18,301 bases of DNA from an uncultured Streptococcus sp. (GCF_943912555.1 NZ_CALTUR010000024.1:1-18301); one strand, 5' to 3'. Counted from the stretch's first letter, positions 1 to 9,153 are shown. Numbers and translations: made by a program. Notes: generated from the sequence alone by a model not told the origin.

Positions 1-362
1 TACTCATATATTATAAAGATAATTGCTAACGTTAAAATTGCTTGCTTATTCCCAGTAAATAACCTTGAAATCTTATAGCTAGCTATAAAGAATAGAAATG
101 TGCAAAATAGGTATAAAAATTTAATTCCTAACGCACCACCAATAAGATATCCTAGGTAGTTCAGTAAAAAAACAACTGGCCCTTTATGATCAAATAGGTC
201 TGCATACATCAATTCTCCTCGATTCATTGCATACCCAAAATATTCAAAAATACTAGCATCTGAAAACGGTATTCCTTGTTTGACATTTGTTACCATCGAG
301 AACCAGACTAAAACAGTAAAGAGCAAAGAAATACTCATCGCTAAAATACTCATTTTTTTCAA
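1..362 (-). CDS. Membrane glycosyltransferase-like protein (GT39/ArnT-like), 5' part only
   Basis: An open frame of 120 codons runs off the left edge. It starts at a TTG (362-360) with a good ribosome site, GAGGTG at 375-370, spaced 7 nt; the first downstream in-frame ATG (353-351) would lack such a site. The visible protein has an N-terminal hydrophobic segment (about residues 4-25) that could be a membrane anchor, then a polar loop containing FDHKGP, then more hydrophobic stretches (about 66-98 and 104-119). A first extracytoplasmic loop with an acidic FDHKGP-type motif is typical of integral-membrane glycosyltransferases of the GT39/ArnT type that use polyprenyl-phosphate sugars; the family call is inference from this motif and the topology. 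The region is visibly more AT-rich than the genes after 496, and from memory pneumococcal reference genomes carry a different gene beside mntE, so this may be an accessory insertion. Confidence 0.7.
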   Translation of the reverse strand, partial: MKKMSILAMSISLLFTVLVWFSMVTNVKQGIPFSDASIFEYFGYAMNRGELMYADLFDHKGPVVFLLNYLGYLIGGALGIKFLYLFCTFLFFIASYKISRLFTGNKQAILTLAIIFIIYE

Positions 363-408
363 TTTTATTCACCTCAACTTTTCACTTTATCAGTCTATCA
401 TATTTCCT

Positions 409-433
409 AAAAAAAAAAAGCATTTTCTGCTTT
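409..433 (-). terminator. Intrinsic-terminator-like hairpin, minus strand
   Basis: Read on the minus strand, AAAGCA (433-428), a 5-nt loop and TGCTTT (422-417) form a 6-bp stem followed by a run of T (to 409). It lies between the divergent starts of the gene at 362 and mntE, so it does not close any gene seen here. It could stop antisense transcription coming out of mntE, act as a leader attenuator for the gene at 362, or be left over from a lost gene. Confidence 0.5.
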
Positions 434-460
434 GTATTTTCTTAGTTTTATCCGTCCTAT

Positions 461-489
461 TTGAATTTTCCCTTGAAAACCAGTATAAT
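461..489 (+). promoter_or_regulatory. mntE promoter, predicts leaderless mRNA
   Basis: TTGAAT (461-466), a 17-nt spacer and a perfect TATAAT (484-489) form a good housekeeping promoter. The ATG of mntE begins at 496, only six bases after the -10 box, so transcription should begin at or within a base or two of the start codon. No purine-rich ribosome site precedes the ATG, which fits a leaderless message. Confidence 0.7.
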
Positions 490-495
490 AGTAGA

Positions 496-1680
496 ATGAA
501 GCAATCTATCTCAAATCTCAAGTTAGCTGAGCGTGGGGCCATTATCAGTATTTCGACCTATTTGATCTTGTCTGCAGCCAAACTAGCAACTGGTCACCTC
601 CTTCATTCATCCAGTTTGGTGGCCGATGGTTTTAACAACGTGTCGGACATCATTGGAAATGTTGCCCTCTTGATTGGCATTCGGATGGCGCGCCAGCCTG
701 CAGACCGTGACCACCGTTTTGGCCACTGGAAGATTGAGGATTTGGCAAGCTTAATCACTTCCATCATCATGTTTTATGTCGGTTTCGATGTACTTCAGGA
801 TACCATTCAAAAAATTCTCAGTCATGAAGAAACGGTCATTGACCCTCTTGGTGCAACTCTAGGAATCATTTCTGCAGCGATTATGTTTCTAGTTTATCTC
901 TACAATACTCGCCTCAGTAAGAAATCCAACTCCAAGGCACTCAAGGCTGCCGCCAAGGACAATCTTTCTGATGCTGTCACCTCACTTGGTACTACCATTG
1001 CCATCCTGGCCAGCAGTTTCAATTATCCCATTGTGGATAAACTGGTCGCTATTATCATCACTTTCTTTATATTGAAGACTGCCTATGATATCTTTATCGA
1101 GTCTTCCTTTAGTCTTTCAGATGGCTTTGACGACCGTCTGCTTGAGGACTATCAAAAGGCCATTATGGAAATTCCCAAAATTAGCAAGGTTAAATCGCAA
1201 AGAGGTCGCACCTACGGTAGCAACATTTACCTTGATATTACGCTAGAAATGAATCCTGACTTGTCTGTTTTTGAGAGTCACGAGATTGCGGATCAAGTCG
1301 AGTCTATGCTGGAGGAACGTTTTGGCGTCTTTGATACCGATGTCCATATCGAGCCAGCACCTATCCCTGAGGATGAAATTTTAGACAATGTCTATAAAAA
1401 ATTGCTTATGCGCGAGCAATTGATTGACCAAGGAAATCAACTGGAAGAACTATTGGCTGATGAGTTTGTCTATATTCGTCAAGATGGAGAACAGATGGAT
1501 AAATCGGCCTATAAAGCCGAAAAAGAGTTGAATGCTGCTATCAAGGACATCCAAATCACTTCCATCAGTCAGAAAACCAAACTCATCTGCTATGAATTAA
1601 ATGGCATCGTCCATACCAGTATCTGGCGACGCCACGAAACTTGGCAAAATATCTTTCATCAAGAAACCAAAAAAGAATAG
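496..1680 (+). CDS. mntE: Manganese efflux protein, cation diffusion facilitator
   Basis: A 394-residue cation diffusion facilitator, the usual length of streptococcal MntE, which exports Mn(II) in exchange for protons and protects from manganese excess. The ATG at 496 is chosen because the recognisable protein begins there (MKQSIS...) and the promoter lies immediately before it; the frame stays open upstream to 280, but that part is low-complexity and contains the promoter. Six membrane segments fill about residues 13-190. The transport site is visible as D44-x3-N48 with D51 in TM2 (ADGFNNVSD) and D155-x3-D159 in TM5 (KDNLSD). The HRFGHWKIED loop (73-82) after TM2 and a cytoplasmic C-terminal domain with DTDVHIEPAP near 288 are family hallmarks. 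Asn in the TM2 site, in place of the Asp or His of zinc exporters, supports manganese. The gene is monocistronic. Confidence 0.9.
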   Translation: MKQSISNLKLAERGAIISISTYLILSAAKLATGHLLHSSSLVADGFNNVSDIIGNVALLIGIRMARQPADRDHRFGHWKIEDLASLITSIIMFYVGFDVLQDTIQKILSHEETVIDPLGATLGIISAAIMFLVYLYNTRLSKKSNSKALKAAAKDNLSDAVTSLGTTIAILASSFNYPIVDKLVAIIITFFILKTAYDIFIESSFSLSDGFDDRLLEDYQKAIMEIPKISKVKSQRGRTYGSNIYLDITLEMNPDLSVFESHEIADQVESMLEERFGVFDTDVHIEPAPIPEDEILDNVYKKLLMREQLIDQGNQLEELLADEFVYIRQDGEQMDKSAYKAEKELNAAIKDIQITSISQKTKLICYELNGIVHTSIWRRHETWQNIFHQETKKE

Positions 1681-1682
1681 AG

Positions 1683-1708
1683 AAATCCTGTCATGAGACG
1701 GGATTTTT
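1683..1708 (+). terminator. mntE terminator
   Basis: AAATCCTGTC (1683-1692), loop ATGA and GACGGGATTT (1697-1706) form a 10-bp stem with one T-G wobble, followed by two more T. It starts three bases after the mntE stop and lies between the convergent ends of mntE and the ABC-F gene. The minus-strand T-tract is weaker, so it probably serves mainly mntE. Confidence 0.8.
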
Positions 1709-1716
1709 CCATTCTT

Positions 1717-3588
1717 CTAGCTATTAAAGTCACTTAGATATTCATAGCGTTCATATTTTTCAAGGAGTGCTTCGTTTTTCTCATCTAGTTCTTTTTGAAG
1801 AGTAGCCAGTTTGCCAAAGTCAGAACCATTGGCCTGCATTTCCTCTTCAATAGCAGCGATACGATTTTCCAAGGCTTCAATATCGTCTTCAATACTTGCC
1901 CACTCCTGCTTTTCTTGGTAGGTCATGCGTTTCTTGTCTTCTCGGACCTTGACGGCCTTCTCCTTTTCTGCCTTTTGCACTTGATTGGCCATATCTGTTT
2001 CAAAGGATTTTTCATCAAGGTAGTCGGTGTAATGACCAAAGAAAGGACGAATCTTGCCATCCTCAAAAGCCAGAACCTTGGTCGCTACCTTATCCAAGAA
2101 ATAGCGGTCGTGACTAACTGTCAAAACAGGACCTGAAAAGCTCTGCAAGAAATTCTCCAAAACTGTCAAGGTCGCAATATCTAGGTCATTGGTTGGCTCG
2201 TCCAAGAGAAGAACATTTGGTTTTTCCAAGAGTAATTTGAGGAGATAAAGACGTTTTTTCTCTCCTCCAGATAATTTCTCAATCAAGGTTCCATGCGTCG
2301 AACGTGGGAAAAGGAACTGCTCCAGCAACTCTGCAATCGAAGTCGTAGAACCACCGCTGGTCTTGACTTCTTCTGCCACTTCCTGCAAGTAATTGATAAC
2401 ACGCTTGCTTTCATCCAAACCCTCAATTTGCTGAGAGAAATAGGCGATGCGAACAGTTTCCCCTATCACAACTTGTCCTGCTGTCGGCTCAAGACTTCCT
2501 GCAATCAAGTTAAGGAGAGTTGATTTCCCAACACCGTTGTCCCCAACAATTCCAATACGATCTTTAGCCTGCACCAAGAGATTAAAATCTTGCAAAATAG
2601 GCTTGTTTTCATAGGCGAAGGAAACATCCTGAAACTCGATGACTTTCTTCCCAATTCGACTGGTTTCAAAGTTCATGGTCAAGTCTGTTTCAGCAACGCC
2701 ACCTGAAACTTCTTTCTTCAAGTCATGGAAACGATTGATACGAGCCTGCTGCTTGGTCGCACGAGCCTGCGGTTGTCTACGCATCCAGGCCAATTCTTGC
2801 TTATAAAGTTGTTCTTTTTTGTGAAGAAGAGCCGCATCGCGCTCATCCTGTTCTGCCTTAAGGCGAACATAGTCCTGATAATTCCCTTGGTACTCGGTCA
2901 AGCCTGCGCGATCCAACTCGAAAATCCGTGTTGACAAAGCGTCCAGGAAATAACGATCGTGAGTGATAAAGAGAACTGTCTTCTTGGAATTTTTCAAAAA
3001 GAAGGTCAGCCACTCGATGGTCGCAATGTCCAGATGGTTGGTCGGCTCATCCAAAAGCAAGAGGTCGTGGTTGCCAAGTAAGACTTGCGCCAACTGGACT
3101 CGTCTTCTTAGGCCACCTGACAACTCCCCAACAGGAGTAGATAAGTTCTGAATACCCAGCTTGCTGAGAACAGTCTTAACCTGACTCTCAATTTCCCAAG
3201 CTTGGAGAGAGTCCATTTCTGCCATGACCCGTTCCAAACGTGCCTGCTTGTCCTCACTATAGTTGAGCATGAGGAGTTCATACTCACGAATGAGCTGGAT
3301 TTCCTTGAGATCGCTAGATAGAACTGTATCCAAGACCGTCTTGCTATCATCAAAATCAGGATCTTGAGTCAAGTAACCAATCTGGTAATCATTCTTAGCT
3401 GAAAAAGGACTAACATCCCCATCAAAGCCAGAAACACCAGAAAGAACATCTAAAAGGGTGGTCTTCCCTGTTCCATTGACACCAATCAAACCAATTCTGT
3501 CTAGATCATGGATTATAAAGGAAATATCCTTAAAAACAGTCTTGTCACCGACGGATTTAGTTAGTTTTTCAACGATAAAATCACTCAT
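1717..3588 (-). CDS. ABC-F family ATPase (YfmR/Uup-like), ribosome-associated
   Basis: 623 residues with two ATP-binding domains and no membrane segment, which defines the ABC-F class. The first domain has Walker [10 protein letters not shown] (36-44), signature LSGGLRRR and Walker [13 protein letters not shown]; the second has [17 protein letters not shown] and [11 protein letters not shown]. Both switch histidines are visible (FITHDRYFL and TVSHDRYFL). A charged linker between the domains (about 240-300) and a Lys/Glu-rich C-terminal tail (about 540-615, coiled-coil-like) match Uup and B. subtilis YfmR. ABC-F proteins bind the ribosomal E site and relieve stalled translation. The exact member is inference; a drug-resistance ABC-F is less likely because of the C-terminal coiled coil and the housekeeping operon. 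Its ATG overlaps the cca stop as ATGA. Confidence 0.85.
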   Translation of the reverse strand: MSDFIVEKLTKSVGDKTVFKDISFIIHDLDRIGLIGVNGTGKTTLLDVLSGVSGFDGDVSPFSAKNDYQIGYLTQDPDFDDSKTVLDTVLSSDLKEIQLIREYELLMLNYSEDKQARLERVMAEMDSLQAWEIESQVKTVLSKLGIQNLSTPVGELSGGLRRRVQLAQVLLGNHDLLLLDEPTNHLDIATIEWLTFFLKNSKKTVLFITHDRYFLDALSTRIFELDRAGLTEYQGNYQDYVRLKAEQDERDAALLHKKEQLYKQELAWMRRQPQARATKQQARINRFHDLKKEVSGGVAETDLTMNFETSRIGKKVIEFQDVSFAYENKPILQDFNLLVQAKDRIGIVGDNGVGKSTLLNLIAGSLEPTAGQVVIGETVRIAYFSQQIEGLDESKRVINYLQEVAEEVKTSGGSTTSIAELLEQFLFPRSTHGTLIEKLSGGEKKRLYLLKLLLEKPNVLLLDEPTNDLDIATLTVLENFLQSFSGPVLTVSHDRYFLDKVATKVLAFEDGKIRPFFGHYTDYLDEKSFETDMANQVQKAEKEKAVKVREDKKRMTYQEKQEWASIEDDIEALENRIAAIEEEMQANGSDFGKLATLQKELDEKNEALLEKYERYEYLSDFNS

Positions 3589-4784
3589 TTTTTCTCCCTC
3601 AGATAAGCATGGATGGTTTGACGGTCATTCTCCAAGTCACCATCGACAATGGCAAACTCAATCTCTGTTAAAATCTCTCCCAAGTCTGGTCCCGGCTGAT
3701 AGCCATATTCCTTAATCAAAATGCCACCATTAATCTGAATTTCTTTCTTGTCATGAATGGTCAGACTATGGTAGGTTTCTGTGATGACTTGTGGGTTGAC
3801 TGGTTTTCCCTGAGCCTGACGAAGATTTTCAGCCTGTAAAAGTAAATCCAAGTCAAAGCGATAACAATCGCGCTTGCTCAATTCTCCCTTTTCACGCAAG
3901 GCCAAAATAGTCAGTAAATCCTGAACTTGCTTGGCAAACTGGCGTGAGGTCTTCCAAGCCTTCAAAAATGGCTGTGCAATTTCAATCTCCAAAGCCCACA
4001 GTAGAGCCGCCCAAGCTTGCTCTGAAGATTCAAAAGTAAAATCCGTCTCCAAATCAAACAGTCTATTAAGCTCGTCCTGGCTAGATTCCATATCAGGGAG
4101 ATAATCATAAGCTTGACTCTCAATCATGGAAGCCAAACCCCTTCTCCAAAAGGGAGCCAGCAAGAGTTTATCAAACTCAACGAAGGTACGCTCTACAGAA
4201 ATTTTCTCCAAAAGTGGCGTCAAGGTCTTCATAGCTTTAAAGGTTTCTGGCTCAAGTTCAAAGCCAAGACTGGCCTGAAAACGGAAGCCACGCATAATCC
4301 GCAGAGCGTCTTCGTTGAAACGCTCACTTGCCACTCCAACTGCTCGTAAGACTTGCTTTTCCAAATCTTCTAAACCATGAAACAAGTCAATGATTTCCCC
4401 TGTCTCGTCCAAGGCAAAGGCATTGACTGTAAAATCACGGCGCTTGAGGTCTTCTTCTAGTGAGCGCACAAAGGAAACCGCACTAGGTCTGCGATAGTCC
4501 ACATATACATCTTCTGTCCGAAAAGTGGTTACCTCATACTCCTCATCCCCATCTAAGACCAAGACGGTTCCATGCTCGATTCCGATATCGGCTGTTCGCG
4601 GAAAAATCTGCTTGGTCTCTTCTGGATAAGAAGACGTTGCGATATCCACATCATGGATAGGGCGATTGAGAAGGGCATCTCGAACAGAACCTCCAACAAA
4701 ATAGGCCTCAAAACCTGCTGCTTTAATTTTTTCTAATACTGGTAAAGCCTTCTGAAATTCAGAAGGCATTTGCGTTAATCTCAT
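3585..4784 (-). CDS. cca: CCA tRNA nucleotidyltransferase
   Basis: A 399-residue class II CCA-adding enzyme that builds or repairs the 3' CCA of tRNAs from CTP and ATP. The nucleotidyltransferase head shows GGSVRD (31-36), the catalytic acid pair in HDVDIAT (D45, D47), the RRDFTVNA block near 115-122 and the [14 protein letters not shown] motif near 157-170, which covers the nucleotide-selecting region. The remainder is the helical neck, body and tail that bind tRNA. Length and motif order are normal for a Gram-positive enzyme that performs all three additions. It overlaps both dapB upstream and the ABC-F gene downstream by four bases, indicating translational coupling. Confidence 0.93.
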   Translation of the reverse strand: MRLTQMPSEFQKALPVLEKIKAAGFEAYFVGGSVRDALLNRPIHDVDIATSSYPEETKQIFPRTADIGIEHGTVLVLDGDEEYEVTTFRTEDVYVDYRRPSAVSFVRSLEEDLKRRDFTVNAFALDETGEIIDLFHGLEDLEKQVLRAVGVASERFNEDALRIMRGFRFQASLGFELEPETFKAMKTLTPLLEKISVERTFVEFDKLLLAPFWRRGLASMIESQAYDYLPDMESSQDELNRLFDLETDFTFESSEQAWAALLWALEIEIAQPFLKAWKTSRQFAKQVQDLLTILALREKGELSKRDCYRFDLDLLLQAENLRQAQGKPVNPQVITETYHSLTIHDKKEIQINGGILIKEYGYQPGPDLGEILTEIEFAIVDGDLENDRQTIHAYLREKK

Positions 4785-5548
4785 AATAAGTGTTCTAATC
4801 CATAGACAAGCTCATGACGCTTGACAACTTCTTTAATTCCCAAATTAACCCCTGTCATGAAGGAGCTGCGATCATAGGAGTCATGACGGAGGGTCAATCC
4901 TTCTCCCTGATTGCCAAAGATGACTTCCTGATGAGCTACCAAGCCTGGCAAACGAACTGAGTGAATCCGCATGCCATCAAAGTCAGCACCACGGGCACCT
5001 GCAATCAATTCTTCCTCATCAGGCGCACCTTGCTGAGTAGACTCTCGAACTTCCGCCATCAACTCAGCTGTTTTAATGGCTGTTCCACTTGGGGCATCCT
5101 TTTTCTTGTCATGGTGGAGCTCGATAATCTCCACATTTGGGAAATATTTGGCAGCCTGCGTCGCAAATTGCATGAGTAAAACAGCACCCAAGGCGAAATT
5201 TGGAGCGATCAAACCACCCAAATTTTGTTCACGAGAAAATTCTTTTAGCTCTGCAATTTCTTCACTCGTGAAACCTGTTGTTCCAACTACTGGAGCAAAG
5301 CCATTTTCAAGAGCAAAGCGTGTATTTTCATAGGCAACAGCTGGTGTAGTAAAGTCTACCCAGACATCCGCTTCAAAACCGACCAAATCTACCTTATCCT
5401 TGAAAACAGGAATTCCCTGCCATTCTGACTCAGACTCAAAAGGATCCAAAACTGCTACCAAGTCCAAGTCTGGATCAGCCAAGACCATCTGACAAGCAGC
5501 TTGGCCCATCTTTCCCTTAAAACCAGCAATAATTACTCGAATACTCAT
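4781..5548 (-). CDS. dapB: 4-hydroxy-tetrahydrodipicolinate reductase
   Basis: A 255-residue enzyme of the lysine branch of aspartate metabolism; it reduces the product of DapA with NAD(P)H to tetrahydrodipicolinate, a precursor of lysine and hence of the peptidoglycan stem peptide of streptococci. The Rossmann nucleotide site GFKGKMG is at 9-15, and the catalytic and substrate block [13 protein letters not shown] is at 145-157 with the His pair and the lysine present. ATG at 5548 has AGGAG seven bases upstream. It is the first gene of dapB-cca-ABC-F and is preceded by an odd structured leader (separate entry) that could regulate it. Confidence 0.94.
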   Translation of the reverse strand: MSIRVIIAGFKGKMGQAACQMVLADPDLDLVAVLDPFESESEWQGIPVFKDKVDLVGFEADVWVDFTTPAVAYENTRFALENGFAPVVGTTGFTSEEIAELKEFSREQNLGGLIAPNFALGAVLLMQFATQAAKYFPNVEIIELHHDKKKDAPSGTAIKTAELMAEVRESTQQGAPDEEELIAGARGADFDGMRIHSVRLPGLVAHQEVIFGNQGEGLTLRHDSYDRSSFMTGVNLGIKEVVKRHELVYGLEHLL

Positions 5549-5559
5549 CTCTACTCCTG

Positions 5560-5685
5560 TCTAAGATACAAAGGACCTTAGCTGCCCATGAAAAATAGGG
5601 AATGGCGCTGACTCTCCACGAAAGGCCAGACAGGCATCTTTTTTTCAAGAGGAAGCTAGTCCGTGTTCAATTTCTAAGATACAAA
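5560..5685 (-). promoter_or_regulatory. Candidate structured leader RNA of dapB, bounded by 13-bp direct repeats
   Basis: The 165-bp gap before dapB contains TCTAAGATACAAA (plus-strand reading) twice, at 5560-5572 and 5673-5685. Between them the strand can fold. GGAC (5573-5576) and TAGC (5579-5582) pair with GTCC (5659-5662) and GCTA (5655-5658) across a 2-nt bulge; TGCC (5583-5586) pairs with GGCA (5633-5636); 5608-5629 forms a small hairpin with CTG/CAG ends. On the dapB-sense strand, CTTAG inside either repeat can pair with CTAAG at 5577-5581, which competes with the closing stem. I cannot assign it to a named RNA family. A 19-codon reading frame starting with ATG (5638-5636) is also present but lacks a ribosome site. 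Confidence 0.4.
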
Positions 5686-5713
5686 TCCTTCTTGACTAGT
5701 CTTGAAGTGCTAA

Positions 5714-6562
5714 CTAAATCACTGGAATATAACCCAGAGCAATACTTCCTGACCCTAGGTGTGTCCCAATGACACTGCCAAATGTAGCAAGTGAAATATC
5801 CGTACCCACTCCAGATTCAAGCAAGTGTTGACGCAATTCTTCAGCTTTTTCAGGAGCATTTCCATGAATGACAATGACCCGATATTGGCCTGAAGCCGTT
5901 GTTTCCTTAATGATTTCAATTAAACGCTTGGTTGCTTTCTTCTCAGTACGAACTTTTTCGTACACTTCAATCACACCTTGGTCATTGAAATAAAGAATTG
6001 GCTTAATGCTTAGCAGATTACCCAAAATCGCAGCCCCATTTGAAAGGCGTCCACCTTTCACCAAATGATCCAAATCATCCACCATGATAAAAGCTGACGT
6101 ACGACTAATTTGAATAGCTAGTTTATCCTGAATAATGGCAAAATCATCGCCCTGGTCGCGCCAGTTAAAGACACTTTCAACCATGATACCCAGCGGAGCA
6201 CTTGTAATCAAAGTGTCTGGAAAAGCAATGGTTAAACCCTCATAGTCATCCACCATATACTGGATATTTTGGTAAAAACCTGAAATTCCAGAAGATAGGA
6301 AAAGCCCCAAGGCATGGGTATAGCCTTGTTCTTTGAGCCAAGTTAAAATTTCATCTAACTTGGCAATGCTTGGTTGACTGGTCTTAGGCAATTCCGAAGC
6401 CTGAGCCATTTTTTGATAAAATTCCTCAGCAGTCAGATTGATACCTTCGACATACTCCTCACCATCAATATTGACAGGAATATCCAAGACAAACAAATCT
6501 TCTCTTTGTAAGGTCTCTGCACTGAGATAGGCAGAGGAATCTGTGATAACAGCTAATTTCAT
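5714..6562 (-). CDS. DegV family fatty-acid-binding protein (FakB type)
   Basis: A 282-residue DegV protein. Members bind one fatty acid and present it to the kinase FakA, so exogenous fatty acids can enter phospholipid synthesis. Family marks visible are the N-terminal [14 protein letters not shown] at 61-65, the [11 protein letters not shown] loop near 90-100, and [11 protein letters not shown] near 168-178, which shape the lipid and phosphate site. Streptococci have several FakB paralogues with different fatty-acid preferences; which one this is cannot be told from sequence by eye. ATG at 6562 follows the stop of the DUF1149 gene by one base with GGAG upstream, so the two are co-translated. 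Confidence 0.85.
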   Translation of the reverse strand: MKLAVITDSSAYLSAETLQREDLFVLDIPVNIDGEEYVEGINLTAEEFYQKMAQASELPKTSQPSIAKLDEILTWLKEQGYTHALGLFLSSGISGFYQNIQYMVDDYEGLTIAFPDTLITSAPLGIMVESVFNWRDQGDDFAIIQDKLAIQISRTSAFIMVDDLDHLVKGGRLSNGAAILGNLLSIKPILYFNDQGVIEVYEKVRTEKKATKRLIEIIKETTASGQYRVIVIHGNAPEKAEELRQHLLESGVGTDISLATFGSVIGTHLGSGSIALGYIPVI

Positions 6563-6563
6563 A

Positions 6564-6938
6564 TTAGAACTCCAAATTGATTCCTGGTAAGTCTAATGCA
6601 ATTTCAGTTACTTCGTAAGTCAAACGATTAAGCATGTTCAAACATGGACGAGCCAAGGTTTCCACCTCTTCTTGATCCAATTCACTTGGTTCATTAACAA
6701 TACGACCATCGATATGGTTTACCTGTGAAATGGTTCCACTGATGACAAATTTATCAAATACAATCATAAAACTCAAGACGACAATCAAAGAAGTCACTTG
6801 ATTTTCTTGGTCATGTTGAATCAATTGGAAGTTCACATCCACCTTGGTTTCAGGAGCTCCATTTTCATTTTCCCATTCAAAATTACGCGCATCAAAATGA
6901 TACTGACTAACAAATTCTTGTTCACGTTTAAGATTCAT
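6564..6938 (-). CDS. DUF1149 family protein, possibly SecB-like
   Basis: A 124-residue cytosolic protein without signal or membrane segments, recognisable as the streptococcal/lactobacillal DUF1149 family of unknown function. The pattern (N-terminal beta strands, a hydrophobic [18 protein letters not shown] strand pair, then a helix [16 protein letters not shown] and the ending LPGINLEF) resembles the end of the SecB chaperone (helix followed by LPPINF), so a SecB-like fold is plausible; that is inference. ATG at 6938 has GAGGGAG upstream and a probable own promoter around 6971-6979. It is paired with a DegV lipid-binding gene one base downstream, but this does not by itself give a function. 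Confidence 0.75.
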   Translation of the reverse strand: MNLKREQEFVSQYHFDARNFEWENENGAPETKVDVNFQLIQHDQENQVTSLIVVLSFMIVFDKFVISGTISQVNHIDGRIVNEPSELDQEEVETLARPCLNMLNRLTYEVTEIALDLPGINLEF

Positions 6939-6954
6939 GTCTTTCTCCCTCGGC

Positions 6955-6979
6955 TACAATATTATAAGATATTGTACCA
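6955..6979 (-). promoter_or_regulatory. Extended -10 promoter with overlapping palindrome, DUF1149-degV
   Basis: On the minus strand TGGTACAAT (6979-6971) is an extended -10 box with no clear -35. It overlaps a 22-bp dyad: TACAATAT (6955-6962), 6 nt, ATATTGTA (6969-6976), all eight arm positions matching. The dyad spans -10 to the predicted start, a position suited to a repressor operator; AT-richness makes chance occurrence possible. Confidence 0.4.
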
Positions 6980-7011
6980 TAATTTTTTATTTTCATCTAG
7001 TTTTCTAGGAT

Positions 7012-8364
7012 TTAGTCAATCCCAATTTCAGCTCGAACCACATCTGCGATGGTATCAACATAGTAGTCCACTTCTTCTGTTGTAGGCGCTTCTGCCATAA
7101 CACGCAAGAGGGGTTCTGTTCCACTTGGACGAACAAGGATACGGCCATTCCCTGCCATTTCTTCTTCCATCTTCTCGATGATGGCCTTGATAGCTGGCAC
7201 TTCCATAGCCTTTTCCTTCATGGCATTTTCCACTCGGATATTGACTAATTTTTGTGGATAGATGGTTACTTCTGCTGCCAACTCTGACAAGCTCTTACCA
7301 GTTTCCTTCATGATTTTAGTCAATTGTACGGCAGACAATTGACCATCACCTGTGGTATTGTAATCCATCAAGATGACATGACCAGACTGTTCACCACCGA
7401 GATTATAGCCTGATTTTCTCATTTCTTCAACAACGTAGCGGTCTCCAACTGCAGTGACTGCCTTGTTAATGCCTTCACAGTCCAAGGCCTTGTGGAAACC
7501 GAGATTGGACATAACGGTTGTCACGATTGTATTTTGAGCCAATTGTCCTTTTTCAGAAAGGTATTTACCGATGATGTACATGATTTTATCACCATCGACG
7601 ATGTCGCCATTTTCATCAACAGCAATCAAACGGTCACTGTCCCCATCAAAGGCCAAACCGATAGCTGATCCGCTTTCTTTGACCACTTCTTGAAGGGTTT
7701 CTGGGTGGGTTGAACCAACATTAAGATTGATATTAAGCCCATCTGGCGTCTCCCCGATAACAGTCAACTGAGCTCCAAGGTCTGCAAAGATTTGACGGGC
7801 ACTGGTAGAAGCTGCTCCATTAGCTGTATCCAAGCCAACCTTCATTCCATCAAGAGGAGTTCCAGTTGAAACTAGATAGCTTTCATACTTACGCAAGCCT
7901 TCTGGATAATCTACCAAGGTTCCCAAGCCTTCAGCACTTGGACGAGGAAGAGTATCTTCCGCAGCATCTAGCAAGACTTCAATTTCTGCTTCTTTTTCAT
8001 CGTCTAGTTTGAAGCCATCCCCACCAAAGAACTTAATTCCATTATCAAGAGCTGGGTTATGGCTAGCAGAAATCATGACACCTGCACTTGCTCCTTCAGT
8101 TTTGACCAAGTAAGCTACTGCTGGTGTTGCCAGAACGCCTAGTTTATATACGTGAATACCAACTGAAAGAAGACCAGCTACCAAGGCAGATTCTAGCATT
8201 TCTCCTGAAATACGTGTATCACGTCCTACAAAGACTTTCGGTGCTCCCGTTTCATGTTGACTGAGAACATAACCTCCAAAACGTCCTAGTTTAAAAGCCA
8301 ATTCTGGCGTTAATTCTACGTTAGCTTCTCCACGGACTCCATCAGTCCCAAAATATTTACCCAT
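7012..8364 (-). CDS. glmM: Phosphoglucosamine mutase
   Basis: A 450-residue alpha-D-phosphohexomutase converting glucosamine-6-phosphate to glucosamine-1-phosphate for UDP-GlcNAc, hence peptidoglycan. Start [12 protein letters not shown] is characteristic. The phosphorylated catalytic serine is S101 in MISASHNP; the metal-binding loop is DGDSDR with D240, D242 and D244; the sugar-binding GGEQSGH and phosphate-binding RPSGTEP follow in the proper order. Length is standard. It is the third gene of cdaA-cdaR-glmM, 24 bp after cdaR; this linkage is conserved across Firmicutes, where GlmM can bind and restrain CdaA, tying c-di-AMP output to cell-wall precursor synthesis. Confidence 0.96.
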   Translation of the reverse strand: MGKYFGTDGVRGEANVELTPELAFKLGRFGGYVLSQHETGAPKVFVGRDTRISGEMLESALVAGLLSVGIHVYKLGVLATPAVAYLVKTEGASAGVMISASHNPALDNGIKFFGGDGFKLDDEKEAEIEVLLDAAEDTLPRPSAEGLGTLVDYPEGLRKYESYLVSTGTPLDGMKVGLDTANGAASTSARQIFADLGAQLTVIGETPDGLNINLNVGSTHPETLQEVVKESGSAIGLAFDGDSDRLIAVDENGDIVDGDKIMYIIGKYLSEKGQLAQNTIVTTVMSNLGFHKALDCEGINKAVTAVGDRYVVEEMRKSGYNLGGEQSGHVILMDYNTTGDGQLSAVQLTKIMKETGKSLSELAAEVTIYPQKLVNIRVENAMKEKAMEVPAIKAIIEKMEEEMAGNGRILVRPSGTEPLLRVMAEAPTTEEVDYYVDTIADVVRAEIGID

Positions 8365-8388
8365 TTTTATAAAATCCTTTTTCTATTT

Positions 8389-9153
8389 TTAATTCGTTTT
8401 TGAACTAGTTGCTTTCGTTGACGAAGATGTCTCCGACGAGCTGCTTGTGCTTGAACTTGGTGCTACTGGTTTTGTAGTGACCTTCATTGTTGTGTCAAAT
8501 GGAGTAATCACTACTGGTAAGACAACCCCATTGCGGTCGATTGCCTGCAAAGGTACCGAACCACTATAGTTACCTGTAATCCGTTCGCTGGTTGGTAAAA
8601 GCGCAATAACTTTGTCAATCTTAGCTAATGTTTCCTGGTCAGTTGTGACCGAAACGCGTTCATTTGACACGGTTACACTATCAATTTGTAGCTTGGGATC
8701 AATCTGGCTTTGGTCAACTTGTGGCACAACAAGCATCCCATCTCTCTTAACCTTCTTCCCAACTTTCACTGTAATCTTTTGAGGCGTTGCCACAGCGGTC
8801 AATCCACTTGGAAGATTTTCAATGTTCAAGGGAACTTCAATCGTTCCAACACTGGCATCCGTCAAATCCGCTGTAACCTTAAACTTACGAGTACTTTCCT
8901 GCATTTCGCTCGCCAAAGTCACACGATTGGCACCTGTCAGCACAACTGAAACTTCTGAAGCAAAACCACTAATAAAGTATTGACTATTATCATAATGAAT
9001 ATCTATAGGAACATTTGCTACCGTATTGGTGTAGGTTTCCGATTTAACCTGCCTTACAGTATTATTATTTTGAAAATTGGTCGATGTTGCATAGATAAAT
9101 AAGACACAAGCAAAAAAGAGAGATGAGATAATATATAAACTATTTTTTCTCAT
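8389..9153 (-). CDS. cdaR: CdaA regulatory protein, YbbR-domain
   Basis: 254 residues: one N-terminal membrane anchor (about 5-23), two or more YbbR-type beta repeats on the outer face (about 40-225), and a low-complexity Ser/Thr/Lys tail (about 230-254) likely to lie in the cell wall. CdaR proteins bind the membrane part of CdaA and modulate c-di-AMP synthesis. The ATG at 9153 lies inside the end of cdaA (14-nt overlap); its ribosome site AGGAGG, eight bases upstream, is also within cdaA codons, so translation is coupled. The Ser-rich tail is the variable part of the family. Confidence 0.9.
   Translation of the reverse strand: MRKNSLYIISSLFFACVLFIYATSTNFQNNNTVRQVKSETYTNTVANVPIDIHYDNSQYFISGFASEVSVVLTGANRVTLASEMQESTRKFKVTADLTDASVGTIEVPLNIENLPSGLTAVATPQKITVKVGKKVKRDGMLVVPQVDQSQIDPKLQIDSVTVSNERVSVTTDQETLAKIDKVIALLPTSERITGNYSGSVPLQAIDRNGVVLPVVITPFDTTMKVTTKPVAPSSSTSSSSETSSSTKATSSKTN

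Noticed and set aside
280..495. Upstream extension of the mntE frame by 72 codons
   Set aside because: The extension is low-complexity, contains the mntE promoter and lies over the terminator-like hairpin; the family N-terminus begins at 496.
5549..5713. Lysine riboswitch or T-box before dapB
   Set aside because: At 165 bp with these stems I see neither the five-helix lysine core nor a T-box consensus (TGGNACCGCG-like) or a following terminator.
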